This document shows positions 43,421-54,332 of a stretch of DNA of 64,000 bases, piece after piece. Positions within the stretch are counted from its first letter, which is position 1; each line of letters opens with the position of its first letter. The translations under genes and the position numbers were made by a program. The stretch covers positions 62,001 through 126,000 of the forward strand of contig JANQOU010000013.1 of assembly GCA_028285585.1 (NCBI GenBank), in the 5' to 3' direction. The notes below the pieces were generated by a model, which saw only the letters and a list, made by a program, of their open reading frames with translations, did no database searches and was not told where the DNA came from. This DNA is from Acidimicrobiia bacterium (GTDB taxonomy: Bacteria > Actinomycetota > Acidimicrobiia > Spongiisociales > ZC4RG35).

Positions 43421-44134
43421 CTCTGACTCTCTAGTCGGCCTGCCAAACAGGACTGCGACACCCACGACCAACCCTCCGGAGATGAAAACGTAAGCAGTCA
43501 GATGCCTTGTGTCACCGTCGGCTCGGCTTATCAGCAACCCGAGAAGCAAAACCACAGCAGCGACAACGACCAGAGCCAACGTCTGGGCACCCCGTCGCGC
43601 AGTCGCCATCAGATAGGCAATGGCGACCATCAACCCTCCCATGACCAAGAACAACAGCCAGGGCTCGACTCCTCCGAGGAAGGGAACCCCCTCAGCAGAC
43701 GGGAATGTCTCCTGACCCAGCCTGAGGAAGCTGCCGCCAAGCAGCACCAACCCACCGCCAAGAGCGAAGGCGATCGCAAGGATGTTCGACTTTGGCTCGG
43801 CAACGGCGTCGACACTTGGCTCCGACTCCGGCTCGGGCGGATTGCCCAAAGCGGCCACTTTCCGAGCCATACGCGGAGATGCAGCAGCAAGCCCAAGCTC
43901 CTCGGCAAGCCGGGCATCTTCAGAGACCCTGAGAATGAGCTCCTCGCCCTCGGCCCTGATTGCGAAGGAGTCGTGAAGGGCCGTGATGCCGATGTCACGA
44001 ATCGCCCAGTCGCCGACCACCTGATCGCCTGAAAGCAACCGGATACGATCGTCGTCCACGGTGACGCTCACGGGCAGGCTGGAGCCATCAGCCTCCCCGC
44101 GCATTCTGAGCGTCCCTTGGGTCTCGATGGCCAT
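43418..44134 (-). CDS. membrane protein with N-terminal domain of unknown function (copy B)
   Basis: A 238-residue protein. Residues 1-85 resemble the small protein at 32465: TVDDDRIRLLSG, GDWAIRDI, then a FAIRAEGEELILRV stretch and an acidic SEDARLAEEL. A Pro/Glu-rich linker follows to about residue 120. The C-terminal half holds four hydrophobic helices. The domain would face the cytoplasm if the helices act as an anchor. No named family. The ATG at 44134 is preceded by an in-frame TTG one codon upstream. Confidence 0.65.
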   Translation of the reverse strand: MAIETQGTLRMRGEADGSSLPVSVTVDDDRIRLLSGDQVVGDWAIRDIGITALHDSFAIRAEGEELILRVSEDARLAEELGLAAASPRMARKVAALGNPPEPESEPSVDAVAEPKSNILAIAFALGGGLVLLGGSFLRLGQETFPSAEGVPFLGGVEPWLLFLVMGGLMVAIAYLMATARRGAQTLALVVVAAVVLLLGLLISRADGDTRHLTAYVFISGGLVVGVAVLFGRPTRESE

Positions 44135-44171
44135 CAAGGCACTCCATACGACAACCCGGTGATTCTACGAG

Positions 44172-44201
44172 AAAGGGGACGACCAGATGGTCGTCCCCTT
44201 T
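44172..44201 (-). terminator. intrinsic terminator downstream of pnp
   Basis: A perfect 13-bp stem (AAAGGGGACGACC) with a 4-base loop, followed on the minus strand by a short T-rich stretch. It lies 24 bases after the pnp stop and before the next gene. The stem ends in runs of A and T on both sides, so it could work in both directions. Confidence 0.8.
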
Positions 44202-44225
44202 CCTTTCACTTGGATATGAGCTGGG

Positions 44226-46634
44226 TTATTCGTCGCCCATCTTCTCGAAGGCTTCGTCGAAGCTCACTGCGGCACGGCGTCGGCTGCCATTTCCTCCGCC
44301 ATCACGGCTGCTACCGCCATCACCCTTCTCGTGACGGCCTTTGTCGCGGTTTCGGTCGCCACCGCGGTCACGACCTCTGTCGCGGTCGCGGTTTCCACGA
44401 TCCTGACGGTTACGGCCGCCATCGCGGCTGCCGCCGCCTCCGCCACCACCGGCAGGACCATCGCCGCTTGGCAGCGTGGCGCCTTCGAGGGCATCGACAA
44501 GCTCGAGACTGACTTTGCCTCGGTCGATCTCGCGCACCCGGACCTTGATCTCGTCTCCTTCGGAGAGATAGTCCTCGACACGCTCAACTCGCTTGGACCC
44601 GTCGAGTCTCGAGATGTGAAGCAGTCCGTCGCGTCCCGGCAGGATGTTGACGAACGCACCGAACTTGGTGATGTTCACGACCTTCCCGTCATACTCGCCA
44701 CCGATCTCGGCTTCGGGCGGGAACGCGATCTGCGTGACTCTCTCCTTGGCCGCTGCCAGCGCTTCTCCATCGTTGGAGGCGATCCGGACGATTCCGACAC
44801 CGTCCGTCTCCTCGATCTCGATGTTGGCCCCGGTCTCCTCCTCGAGCTCGCGGATGACTGCACCCTTCGGCCCGATGACCTCACCGATCTTGTCCTTGGG
44901 AATCTCGACCGACTCGATCCTGGGAGCCCACTTGTTCATCTCCTCACGTGGAGAGTCGATCACGTCGCTCATCGCGTTGAGAATGAACAGACGAGCCTCT
45001 CTCGCCTGATCGAGGGCACCCTTCAGCACCTCAGACGGGAGACCCTGGATCTTGGTGTCGAGTTGAAGAGCCGTGATCACATCGGCAGTTCCCGCGACCT
45101 TGAAGTCCATGTCCCCAAGCGCGTCTTCCGCACCCAGGATGTCCGTGAGTGTCACGTACTTGCCGTCCTGATGAATCAGGCCCATGGCGATACCCGCCAC
45201 GGGAGCACTGATCGGGACACCTGCATCCATCATCGAGAGACTCGATGCGCACACGGACGCCATCGAAGACGAGCCGTTGGACGCAAGAACCTCAGACACC
45301 AGACGAAGCGCGTACGGGAAGTCGTCGCTGGTGGGCACCACCGGAAGCAGAGCCTTCTCGGCGAGCGCGCCGTGACCTATCTCACGCCGCTTGGGCCCGC
45401 GCATGAACCCGGCTTCACCAGTGGAAAACGGCGGGAAGTTGTAGTGATGCATGTAACGCTTCGACTCGGCCAAGTCGAGCGTGTCCAGCATCTGCTCCAT
45501 CTTGAGCATCCCAAGGGTCGTCAGGTTGAGAACCTGAGTTTCACCCCTCTGGAACAGAGCGGAGCCGTGCGTGCGCTCCACCGCTCCAACCTCGATGCTG
45601 AGAGCACGGATGTCCGTCGCTCCGCGACCATCCATCCGCACGCCCTCATCGACAACGCGCTGACGCGCCATCTTCTTGAAGACGCTGCCAAAGGCACGCT
45701 TCGCCTCGGTCAGAGCATCCTCGTCATCTTCGGTGATCCCCAACTCTGCAAGCACAGCCTCACGAGCCTCGGCTTGAGCATCCTGCCGCTCGTGCTTCCC
45801 GGCGATCTCCAAGACAGGAGCCAGCTTCGGTGCGGCCGCAGCCTCCACCTTGGAAAGCATCTCGTCGCTGTAATCAACCGCCAGAGGCCACTCGACCGAG
45901 GACACCTCGACCTGACCGGCAAGCTCTAACTGGAGGTCGATCATCCCGGCGATGTACGTCTTGGACTCCTCGAGCCCCGCAGCAACGGCCTCCTCGTCGG
46001 AAGGGCGATCCCCTTCAGCGACGAGCCTGATGCCGTTTTCTGTGGCACCCGCCTCGACCATCGTTATGTCGATCTCACCGTCTTCGTTGCGACGACCCGC
46101 CACAACCAGCTCGAAAACCGACTCACCCAGGTCTTCCTCCGTCGGGAACGGGACCCACTCACCCTTCTTGAGAGCAAGCCGAACAGCGCCGATCGGCCCC
46201 TCAAACGGGATCGGGCTGACGGTCAATGCCGCCGAGGCCCCGTTGAGGGCGACGACATCGAACGGGTTCTCCTGATCGACGGCCAGCGACGTCACGACAA
46301 TGTGTGTCTCGTTCCGATAGCCGTCCTTGAAGGACGGGCGCAACGGCCGGTCGATCAAACGGCAAGTCAGAATTGCCTGCTCGGAAGGACGACCCTCCCT
46401 GCGGAAGAACGAACCAGGGATCCGTCCAACTGAATACATGCGCTCCTCGAAATCAACCGTGAGAGGAAAGAAATCGATGCCCTCACGCATCTTTCGGTTA
46501 GCGGTGGCAGTCACCAACATTTCGGTGCCGCCAAGTGTGGCTACTACGGCTCCGTCCGCCTGACCGGCCATCTTGCCGGTGCTCAGGACGAACTCTTTAT
46601 CGCCGATAGTGCCCCGGACAACTGTCTCGGGCAC
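44226..46634 (-). CDS. pnp: polynucleotide phosphorylase with Arg/Gly/Asp-rich tail
   Basis: An 802-residue PNPase. Two RNase PH domains (the second with SMASVCASSLSMMDAG and the catalytic Asp region), a KH domain (GAVIRELEEETGANIEIEE) and an S1 domain (GGEYDGKVVNITKFGAFVNILPG, in parts). About 85 residues follow, rich in Gly, Arg, Asp and Asn. It degrades RNA 3'-5' by phosphorolysis and can add tails. The start is GTG with GGAG 5 nt upstream. A long hairpin precedes it (see 46671-46713), and rpsO lies upstream. Confidence 0.97.
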   Translation of the reverse strand: MPETVVRGTIGDKEFVLSTGKMAGQADGAVVATLGGTEMLVTATANRKMREGIDFFPLTVDFEERMYSVGRIPGSFFRREGRPSEQAILTCRLIDRPLRPSFKDGYRNETHIVVTSLAVDQENPFDVVALNGASAALTVSPIPFEGPIGAVRLALKKGEWVPFPTEEDLGESVFELVVAGRRNEDGEIDITMVEAGATENGIRLVAEGDRPSDEEAVAAGLEESKTYIAGMIDLQLELAGQVEVSSVEWPLAVDYSDEMLSKVEAAAAPKLAPVLEIAGKHERQDAQAEAREAVLAELGITEDDEDALTEAKRAFGSVFKKMARQRVVDEGVRMDGRGATDIRALSIEVGAVERTHGSALFQRGETQVLNLTTLGMLKMEQMLDTLDLAESKRYMHHYNFPPFSTGEAGFMRGPKRREIGHGALAEKALLPVVPTSDDFPYALRLVSEVLASNGSSSMASVCASSLSMMDAGVPISAPVAGIAMGLIHQDGKYVTLTDILGAEDALGDMDFKVAGTADVITALQLDTKIQGLPSEVLKGALDQAREARLFILNAMSDVIDSPREEMNKWAPRIESVEIPKDKIGEVIGPKGAVIRELEEETGANIEIEETDGVGIVRIASNDGEALAAAKERVTQIAFPPEAEIGGEYDGKVVNITKFGAFVNILPGRDGLLHISRLDGSKRVERVEDYLSEGDEIKVRVREIDRGKVSLELVDALEGATLPSGDGPAGGGGGGGSRDGGRNRQDRGNRDRDRGRDRGGDRNRDKGRHEKGDGGSSRDGGGNGSRRRAAVSFDEAFEKMGDE

Positions 46635-46670
46635 ATTCGCTCCTTTGTCTAAATGGGAGCCGTGCCTGTT

Positions 46671-46713
46671 GGCAGTGGCAACGTCTCGGCTTCATCGAGA
46701 GGTTGCCACTGTC
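46671..46713 (-). promoter_or_regulatory. rpsO-pnp intergenic stem-loop (probable RNase III site)
   Basis: Two 18-base arms (46671-46688 and 46696-46713) pair with one G-G mismatch and one G-U, with a 7-base loop. In E. coli and Streptomyces a stem-loop at this same place is cut by RNase III and is used in PNPase autoregulation. The same role here is inferred from position and structure. Confidence 0.7.
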
Positions 46714-46802
46714 AACCGACCTGGCTCTTTCTGTTCGAGTGAGGCTATATCGACCTCACATGATCAACGTGGATCGTCCACCGACCCACGAAGAACCCTT
46801 GG

Positions 46803-47060
46803 CTAGCGGCGCAAGCCCAGCTTGGCGATGAGACTCCTGTACCGCTCCACGTCCTCACGACGGAGATAGTCCAGAAGCCGGCGGCGCTTGCCGACCATCA
46901 GCAACAGGCCACGACGGCTGTGGTGGTCGTGCTTGTGGTCACGTAGATGTTCTGTGAGGTGGTTGATCCGCTCGGTGAGCAGTGCAACCTGAACCTCTGG
47001 AGAGCCTGTGTCGCTCTCGTGTGTGCCGTACTCGGCAACGATCTCAGTAGTTGTCTTCAT
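46803..47060 (-). CDS. rpsO: 30S ribosomal protein S15
   Basis: An 85-residue S15 with the family core [21 protein letters not shown] and the [21 protein letters not shown] segment that binds 16S rRNA helices. Length is close to the usual 88-89. The order rpsO-pnp is widely conserved. The ribosome-binding site is weak, and a TAGAGT hexamer (47103-47108 region) may be its promoter. Confidence 0.97.
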   Translation of the reverse strand: MKTTTEIVAEYGTHESDTGSPEVQVALLTERINHLTEHLRDHKHDHHSRRGLLLMVGKRRRLLDYLRREDVERYRSLIAKLGLRR

Positions 47061-47120
47061 TGCGCGTGAAACCTGAAATGAATCGGGGGAATCGACCTCA
47101 ACTCTAACAGCTGCGGACAG

Positions 47121-48050
47121 TCAAACCACATTTGGCTCTACAGACGACAGCAGAGCCCTGGCCGTCGCCACGTCGTCGTGCATTCTCGCGATGAGGTCAT
47201 CGATGTCACTGAACTCGAGCTCGGGTCGGAGGAACTCCACGAACTCAAGAGTCAGGTCGCGGCCATAGATCTCCTCGTCGAAGTCGAAGATGAAAGCTTC
47301 GATCAACCTCTCACCTGCTCCAAAGGTCGGCCGCACTCCGACGTTGACTGCAGCCTGATGACTCTCACCATCGAGAATGGCAAATGCGGCGTAGACACCG
47401 TCCCCGGGGATCACCTTCCGCGGTGGAAGCCGCAGGTTGGCCGTGGGAAAGCCCAGGTCGCGCCCCCTCTTGTCACCGGCGACAACCTGGGACGTGAGTC
47501 GAAACCTGGAGCCGAGGGCAGCTGAAGCCTCTCCGACGGCACCAGACTCGATCAGGAGCCTGATCCGGCTCGACGAATAAACACCGCCCTCATCGCCGAC
47601 GAGGTCGACGATCTCGGTCTTGAAGTCATGATCTGCTCCCATCCTGCTCAGGAGTGCCGTGTCTCCACTGCGGTCACGACCGAACTTGAAGTCAGGTCCC
47701 ACGACGACCCGCCTGGCGTTGAGCTTGGTGACGAGAACGTCTTCGACAAACCGGTCAGGTGGGAAGTCTTTGATCTCGCCCAGGTCGAGCACACCCGCCA
47801 AACCGACACCTGCCCCCTCAAAGAGAGCAAGCCTCTCGTCGATAGTGGTGATCAGCCGGGGATCCGAGCCGGGGCGGAGCACTTCCACAGGGTGCGGGTC
47901 GAAAGTGAGCACGGTCGGCGTCAAGCTCGTGTCGAGCCGAGACAGCAGCTCACGGTGACCCAGATGCAGACCGTCGAGAACGCCGATGGTCACCTCCGAC
48001 GGTGCCTCTTGAGCCTCCCACCCGAGAACCGGACCTGACAACACCCTCAT
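47121..48050 (-). CDS. ribF: bifunctional riboflavin kinase/FAD synthetase
   Basis: A 309-residue RibF. The N-terminal FAD synthetase has GVLDGLHLGH (the usual GxFDGxHxGH with Leu) and VGPDFKFGRDRSGD, then SSSRIR. The C-terminal riboflavin kinase has GFPTANL and NVGVRPTF. It phosphorylates riboflavin to FMN and then adenylylates FMN to FAD. Its ATG overlaps the truB stop (ATGA). It is in the usual actinobacterial order truB-ribF-rpsO. Confidence 0.95.
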   Translation of the reverse strand: MRVLSGPVLGWEAQEAPSEVTIGVLDGLHLGHRELLSRLDTSLTPTVLTFDPHPVEVLRPGSDPRLITTIDERLALFEGAGVGLAGVLDLGEIKDFPPDRFVEDVLVTKLNARRVVVGPDFKFGRDRSGDTALLSRMGADHDFKTEIVDLVGDEGGVYSSSRIRLLIESGAVGEASAALGSRFRLTSQVVAGDKRGRDLGFPTANLRLPPRKVIPGDGVYAAFAILDGESHQAAVNVGVRPTFGAGERLIEAFIFDFDEEIYGRDLTLEFVEFLRPELEFSDIDDLIARMHDDVATARALLSSVEPNVV

Positions 48051-48922
48051 ACCGGAAGGACCACCTCTGGGACCGCTTGGTCGCCGTCGCGGCGATACAC
48101 CGCTATCAGCTCCCCTGTCTTGTCGAGGACACCAACCGGCACCGCCTCCGGGATCTCGATCAACTCACCGCCGACGAATCTCATCCCATGACTGACGGCC
48201 TCAGCCGTCTGTGAAGTGACTTTCACTTGGGCGAGATCCTCCAATGCCCGAGCGGGGCTGAGGAGATGATCCTCCCACGCTTCGAGGTCGTCCAAGCGGA
48301 CACCATCTTCAGCCCTCAGACAGCCGACCCGGGTGCGCCGGAGAGCCGTGAGGTGCGCCTGCCCGCCCAAGGCCGCAGCGAGATCGTCTGCCAACGAGCG
48401 CACATAGGTGCCTTTGCCGCAAACGACCCGGAACTCGACGACTGGATAAGGCCCCGGGCTCACGGAGACAAACTCCAAGTCGTGTATCTCAACGGGGCGC
48501 GACTCACGCTCGACCACCTTGCCCTCGCGAGCCAACTCGTGGAGCCTGCGGCCATCCTTCTTCAACGCCGAGACCATGGGGGGCACCTGCTGGATCACAC
48601 CAGTGAAACGCGGGCGCAGCTTCTCCAGGTCTTCGACCTCGAATTCCATCGGCTCTCGGGAGAGAACAGCACCGTCGGCATCCAGCGTGTCGGTGGAAAC
48701 GCCGAACTGCGCCTGTGCCAGATACTCCTTGGGTTGATCCTGGATGAAGCGAATCAGCCGAGTCACCTTCCCCACTCCAACGACAAGAGTGCCCGTGGCC
48801 ATGGGGTCCAACGTCCCGGCGTGACCGACCTTCTTGATCCCGGTCGCCTTCTTGACCTTGCCGACCACGGCGTTCGATGTCAGCCCGCCAGGCTTGTCGA
48901 CGATCAAGAATCCTCTGGTCAT
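48047..48922 (-). CDS. truB: tRNA pseudouridine-55 synthase
   Basis: A 291-residue TruB with GFLIVDKPGGLTS, GHAGTLDPMATGTLVVGVG (catalytic Asp in the LDP motif) and GVSTDTLDADG. It makes pseudouridine 55 in the T loop of tRNAs. The ATG overlaps the upstream DHH gene stop (ATGA), and its own stop overlaps the ribF ATG (ATGA). Confidence 0.96.
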   Translation of the reverse strand: MTRGFLIVDKPGGLTSNAVVGKVKKATGIKKVGHAGTLDPMATGTLVVGVGKVTRLIRFIQDQPKEYLAQAQFGVSTDTLDADGAVLSREPMEFEVEDLEKLRPRFTGVIQQVPPMVSALKKDGRRLHELAREGKVVERESRPVEIHDLEFVSVSPGPYPVVEFRVVCGKGTYVRSLADDLAAALGGQAHLTALRRTRVGCLRAEDGVRLDDLEAWEDHLLSPARALEDLAQVKVTSQTAEAVSHGMRFVGGELIEIPEAVPVGVLDKTGELIAVYRRDGDQAVPEVVLPV

Positions 48923-49890
48923 CGGTGACTCGTCAGCCTCGACATCACCTGTGCGAGCACATCGCCTAGCTCAGCTTCGATGGTGAAGCCGGCCGCAAGA
49001 CGATGGCCTCCCCCGCCCAACTCGGCGGCAAGTGAGCCGACGTCGGTCCTGCCTCGAGACCGCATGCTCGCCTTCACTCGCCCGTCGGAGTGCTGCTTGA
49101 GGAGCACCGCCGTGTCGGCTTCACGAGCCAGCCTCAGCGTGTCGATCAAACCGTCGATGTCGGCCCACCCGATCCCGGAAGCCGAAAGGTCATCTTCGGT
49201 GACGTGTGACGACACCACGCTCATATCGACATCGAGATGAGCCCTGCCCAAGACGGCCGCCGCCGCTTGCAGGTACCCAAAAGGGACCTCCTCGTACACG
49301 TGCTGGCCGATACGGGCCGGCTCCGCACCGGCAGCGATCAGCTCGGAGGCGATCTCAAGCGTGCGCGGCGTGGTGTTCGAATACTGGAACCTGCCGGTGT
49401 CCGTGACCAAAGCGGTGTGGAGGCTGGTGGCGATCTGAGGCGTGATCGGCCAGTCCAGGAGCAGCAGGATGTCGTAGACGATCTCGCCCGTGGCCGCAGC
49501 ACCGGGGTCGACGACCGCTATGTCTCCGAACCCTTCGTTGGTCACGTGGTGATCGAGCACCAGGACTTTGTCGGCGGCTTTTGCGTTGGCCGCGAGCTCG
49601 CCTATCCGGTCGGGGGATCCTGCGTCCAAGAGCACCATCAGCTCAGGGCTCTCATCAAAGTCGCCGGGAGGAACTAGATGACTGACAGGCAAGAAGCTCA
49701 GGTTGTCCTGGATGACGAAAGGCGAACCAAAGCTGGCCTGGACTTCCTTCCCATGGCTTGCCGCCGCCTCGGCGAGCGCAAGCATCGATCCCAGGGCGTC
49801 GCCGTCCGGCCCGACATGACAAACGAGACTGATCTTCGACGCCTCCTCGATGGCGCGTGCTGCCTCCTGCTTCGAGCTCACATCACTCAT
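48919..49890 (-). CDS. DHH-family phosphoesterase (NrnA-like)
   Basis: A 323-residue DHH/DHHA1 protein. HVGPDGDALGS and VLDHHVTNEGFGD carry the metal-binding Asp and His residues. LVTDTGRFQYSNT and the DHHA1 end GGGGHRLAAGF complete the fold. NrnA degrades nano-RNA and hydrolyses pAp in bacteria that lack Orn; that function is inferred by family and by its place between rbfA and truB. The ATG at 49890 overlaps rbfA's end by 8 nt; the open frame beyond that is a shadow. Confidence 0.88.
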   Translation of the reverse strand: MSDVSSKQEAARAIEEASKISLVCHVGPDGDALGSMLALAEAAASHGKEVQASFGSPFVIQDNLSFLPVSHLVPPGDFDESPELMVLLDAGSPDRIGELAANAKAADKVLVLDHHVTNEGFGDIAVVDPGAAATGEIVYDILLLLDWPITPQIATSLHTALVTDTGRFQYSNTTPRTLEIASELIAAGAEPARIGQHVYEEVPFGYLQAAAAVLGRAHLDVDMSVVSSHVTEDDLSASGIGWADIDGLIDTLRLAREADTAVLLKQHSDGRVKASMRSRGRTDVGSLAAELGGGGHRLAAGFTIEAELGDVLAQVMSRLTSHR

Positions 49891-50233
49891 CGGTGTCAGC
49901 CCCCGACTCGATCGACCGCAGGATCTTCTCGATCCGATTCCCACCGACCACACCGGGATCCATCGAGAACTCGAGCGTTGGGGTGTACTTGAGCCGGACT
50001 TGGCCGGCGATCGAAGACTGAAGTCGGCGCGCGGCACCGCGCAGCGCTGCAAGCGCATCCGACTGAGCGTCTTCGCCGAGCACGTCTATGTACACAACGG
50101 CATGACGCAAGTTTGGGGCGGTGTCCACCCCGGTGATCGAGACCATCTCGAGACGGCTGTCGTTCATGCGCTCCACCTCTTCTGCGACCACTTCTTTCAG
50201 GGTGGAGTTGACCTTCAGCATCCTGTCGCTCAT
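49883..50233 (-). CDS. rbfA: 30S ribosome-binding factor A
   Basis: A 116-residue KH-fold protein with VNSTLKEVVAEEVERMNDSRL, a VYIDVLGED strand and GQVRLKYTPTLEFSMD, characteristic of RbfA. It assists 16S rRNA 5'-end maturation and 30S assembly. The ATG overlaps the DUF503 gene stop (ATGA). Confidence 0.92.
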   Translation of the reverse strand: MSDRMLKVNSTLKEVVAEEVERMNDSRLEMVSITGVDTAPNLRHAVVYIDVLGEDAQSDALAALRGAARRLQSSIAGQVRLKYTPTLEFSMDPGVVGGNRIEKILRSIESGADTDE

Positions 50234-50522
50234 TCCGGCTTCTCCATCTCCGCAACGAAGACATCGAGAACTTCTATCTCCAGACGTGAGTCAAGGTAGT
50301 TGCGGATCTTGTTGATGTGCATGTTGAGGCTCGTCCCGTCCGGGGCGACGATGGCGATCCCGATGGTGGCCAGCTGCCAATCGTCATGGTGCCCGACCTC
50401 GGCCACGCTGTAAGACCCCATCTTCTTCAGGCCTTCCACCGCAGGCCGCAGAGACGCTCTCTTCTCTTTGAGCGACTGGGGATTGGGCAAGTGCAGCTCG
50501 ACCCTGAGGGCCGCGACACGCA

Positions 50523-50523
<1 letters not shown>
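50230..50523 (-). CDS. DUF503 (YlxP-like) protein
   Basis: A 97-residue DUF503 protein (AALRVELHLPNPQSLKEKRASLRPAVEGLKK, in parts), typical of the small gene between infB and rbfA in many Gram-positives. Function unknown; a role in translation or ribosome biogenesis is suggested only by location. Its ATG shares one base with the infB stop (TGATG) and its stop overlaps rbfA (ATGA). Confidence 0.9.
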
Positions 50524-52579
<2,056 letters not shown>

Positions 52580-52583
<4 letters not shown>

Positions 52584-53707
52584 TCCGCCTCACTCTCGTC
52601 TTCTGAGGCGGCCGGAACCGCGTCTTCATCGTCAGCAACTGTCGGCGTCTCGGAGACGACCTCTTCTGCGGCTGTGTCTGTGGCAGGCGTGTCACTCTCG
52701 ACGGCCTCTTCCTCGGCTTCACCTTCTGCTGTGCCGGGCTCCACGTCGCTGCGGATATCCACCTTGTACCCGGAGAGCCGGGCGGCAAGCCGGGCGTTCT
52801 GGCCCTCTTTCCCGATAGCAAGGGAGAGCTGATGCTCGGAGACGACGACATCGGCCGTCTTCTCCTCCTCGTCGATGTGCACCTCTTTGACCTTCGCCGG
52901 GCCGAGTGCCTCGGCGATGAACTGGCCCACGTCGTCGCGCCACTGGACCACATCGACCTTCTCGCCACGCAACTCGTTGACGACTTGTCTAACCCTGGAC
53001 CCGCGCGCACCCACACATGCACCCTTCGGGTCGACATTGGGGTCGTGCGAGATCACGGCGATCTTGGTGCGGTGCCCGGGCTCGCGGGCGATGTTGACGA
53101 TCTCTACCGTGCCATCGGTGAGCTCGGGGACTTCGAGCTCTAGAAGCCGCCGAACCAGGTCAGGATGTGAGCGGGAGACGACGATCTGGGCACCCTTGGT
53201 CTCGTTGCGAACCTCGAGAATCAGCGCCTTGACCCTGTTGCCTCGGTCCAGTCGCTCGAACGGAATGCGCTCGCTGCCGGGAAGGATCGCCTCTGCGTCG
53301 CCGAGGTCGAGGATGACCGACCTGTAGTCGACTTGTTGGACGATGCCGGTGACCAGGTCACCTTCGCGACCCTCGTACATCTCGTAGACCTTCTCGCGCT
53401 TCGCCTCGCGAAGCTTGAACTGCATGACCTGCTTGAAGGACTGCGCGGCAATGCGCCCGAACGCCTCGCCTTCGGGCGTGTCCTCCCATTCGTCGATGAC
53501 GTTGCCGTCCTCGTCGAGCTCCTGGGCGTAGACGGTCACCTCACCGGATGCCGGGTCGATAGTCACGCGCGCCTCCTCGGCGGCGCCGGGACTTCGCTTG
53601 TATGCCGCTACCAGGGCGTTGGCGAAGGCATCGAGAATCGCCTCAACAGGAACATCGCGTTCCTTGGCGAGCACCTCGATGGCCTCCATCATCGTGTCGA
53701 GCTTCAT
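52580..53707 (-). CDS. nusA: transcription termination/antitermination factor NusA
   Basis: A 375-residue NusA with the N-terminal RNAP-binding domain, an S1 domain (GDLVTGIVQQVDYRSVILDLG), and tandem KH domains ending GACVGARGSRVRQVVNELRGEKVDVV and SLAIGKEGQNARLAARLSGYKVDI (in parts). A Glu/Thr/Asp-rich C-terminal tail (about 50 residues) replaces the AR repeats of E. coli. ATG 53707 has AGGAG 4 nt upstream. It follows rimP by 8 bases. Confidence 0.96.
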
Positions 53708-53715
53708 GTTTCTCC

Positions 53716-54186
53716 TTAGTGACCCGGCTTGGGTGCCTTCTCCCACTTGAAAACTGTCTTCGCCGTGACGACATCGTCGTAACCGACATCGTGTGCCCCG
53801 TCCTCGGCTGTCACGGTGAATGAGGCTTCACCGGCGTCTGCGATGACGCCTCTCACGGTCTTGTTGACACCTTCAGATGTGAACTTGGTGACAACTTCGC
53901 GGCCCACCGACTTCTGAAAATGCGCCGGGCGCTTCAGCTTGCGCTCGAGACCTGGTGAACTCACCTCTAGCTGGTACTGCTCGTCCAGATCGGACTCGTT
54001 GTCCAGGAGACGCGACAGGTTGCGCGACAAGTCGGCCAGCCTGTCGATGGTGATCTCGTCCCCGTCCACGATGACGCGCAGAGTTCGCCCTCTCCCCTGG
54101 CCGTTCAGCTCGAGATCATCCAATTCGAGTCGTTCGGCCGCCAAGTAGGGCTCAACCACATCCCAGATGTCGGTTACCTGCGTCAT
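53716..54186 (-). CDS. rimP: ribosome maturation factor RimP
   Basis: A 156-residue RimP. The N-terminal alpha/beta domain has LRVIVDGDEITIDRLADLSRNLSRLLD and the EVSSPGLERKLKRP signature; the C-terminal SH3-like domain follows. It aids 30S assembly. The ATG at 54186 is preferred: the open frame further up crosses a hairpin and reads as non-coding. It is the first gene of the rimP-nusA-infB-DUF503-rbfA-nrnA-like-truB-ribF operon. Confidence 0.94.
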   Translation of the reverse strand: MTQVTDIWDVVEPYLAAERLELDDLELNGQGRGRTLRVIVDGDEITIDRLADLSRNLSRLLDNESDLDEQYQLEVSSPGLERKLKRPAHFQKSVGREVVTKFTSEGVNKTVRGVIADAGEASFTVTAEDGAHDVGYDDVVTAKTVFKWEKAPKPGH

Positions 54187-54257
54187 TCCGCTTCGCCGTC
54201 TCCATCGGTCATCGTCACAGTTCTGCACACACAACAGACTCTCTCCACACAACAAAC

Positions 54258-54284
54258 CAGGTGGGTGCCAGAGGCGCCCACCTG
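54258..54284 (-). terminator. stem-loop between proS and rimP
   Basis: A 12-bp stem with one G-U pair and a 3-base loop, in the 146-base gap after the proS stop. The T-run that follows (GTTTGTTGTG) is weak, so a terminator is likely but an attenuator or processing site is possible. Confidence 0.5.
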
Positions 54285-54332
54285 ACCGAAAAGCGTCCTG
54301 TTGTCCGGCCCAGATTATAGGGCGGGCCAGAT

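Noticed and set aside
44331-45929. 532-codon open frame opposite pnp
   Set aside because: It is antisense to a confidently assigned pnp gene and matches no family; high-GC coding DNA commonly gives such long shadow frames. The same holds for 2678-3931, 50676-51740 and 54690-56141.
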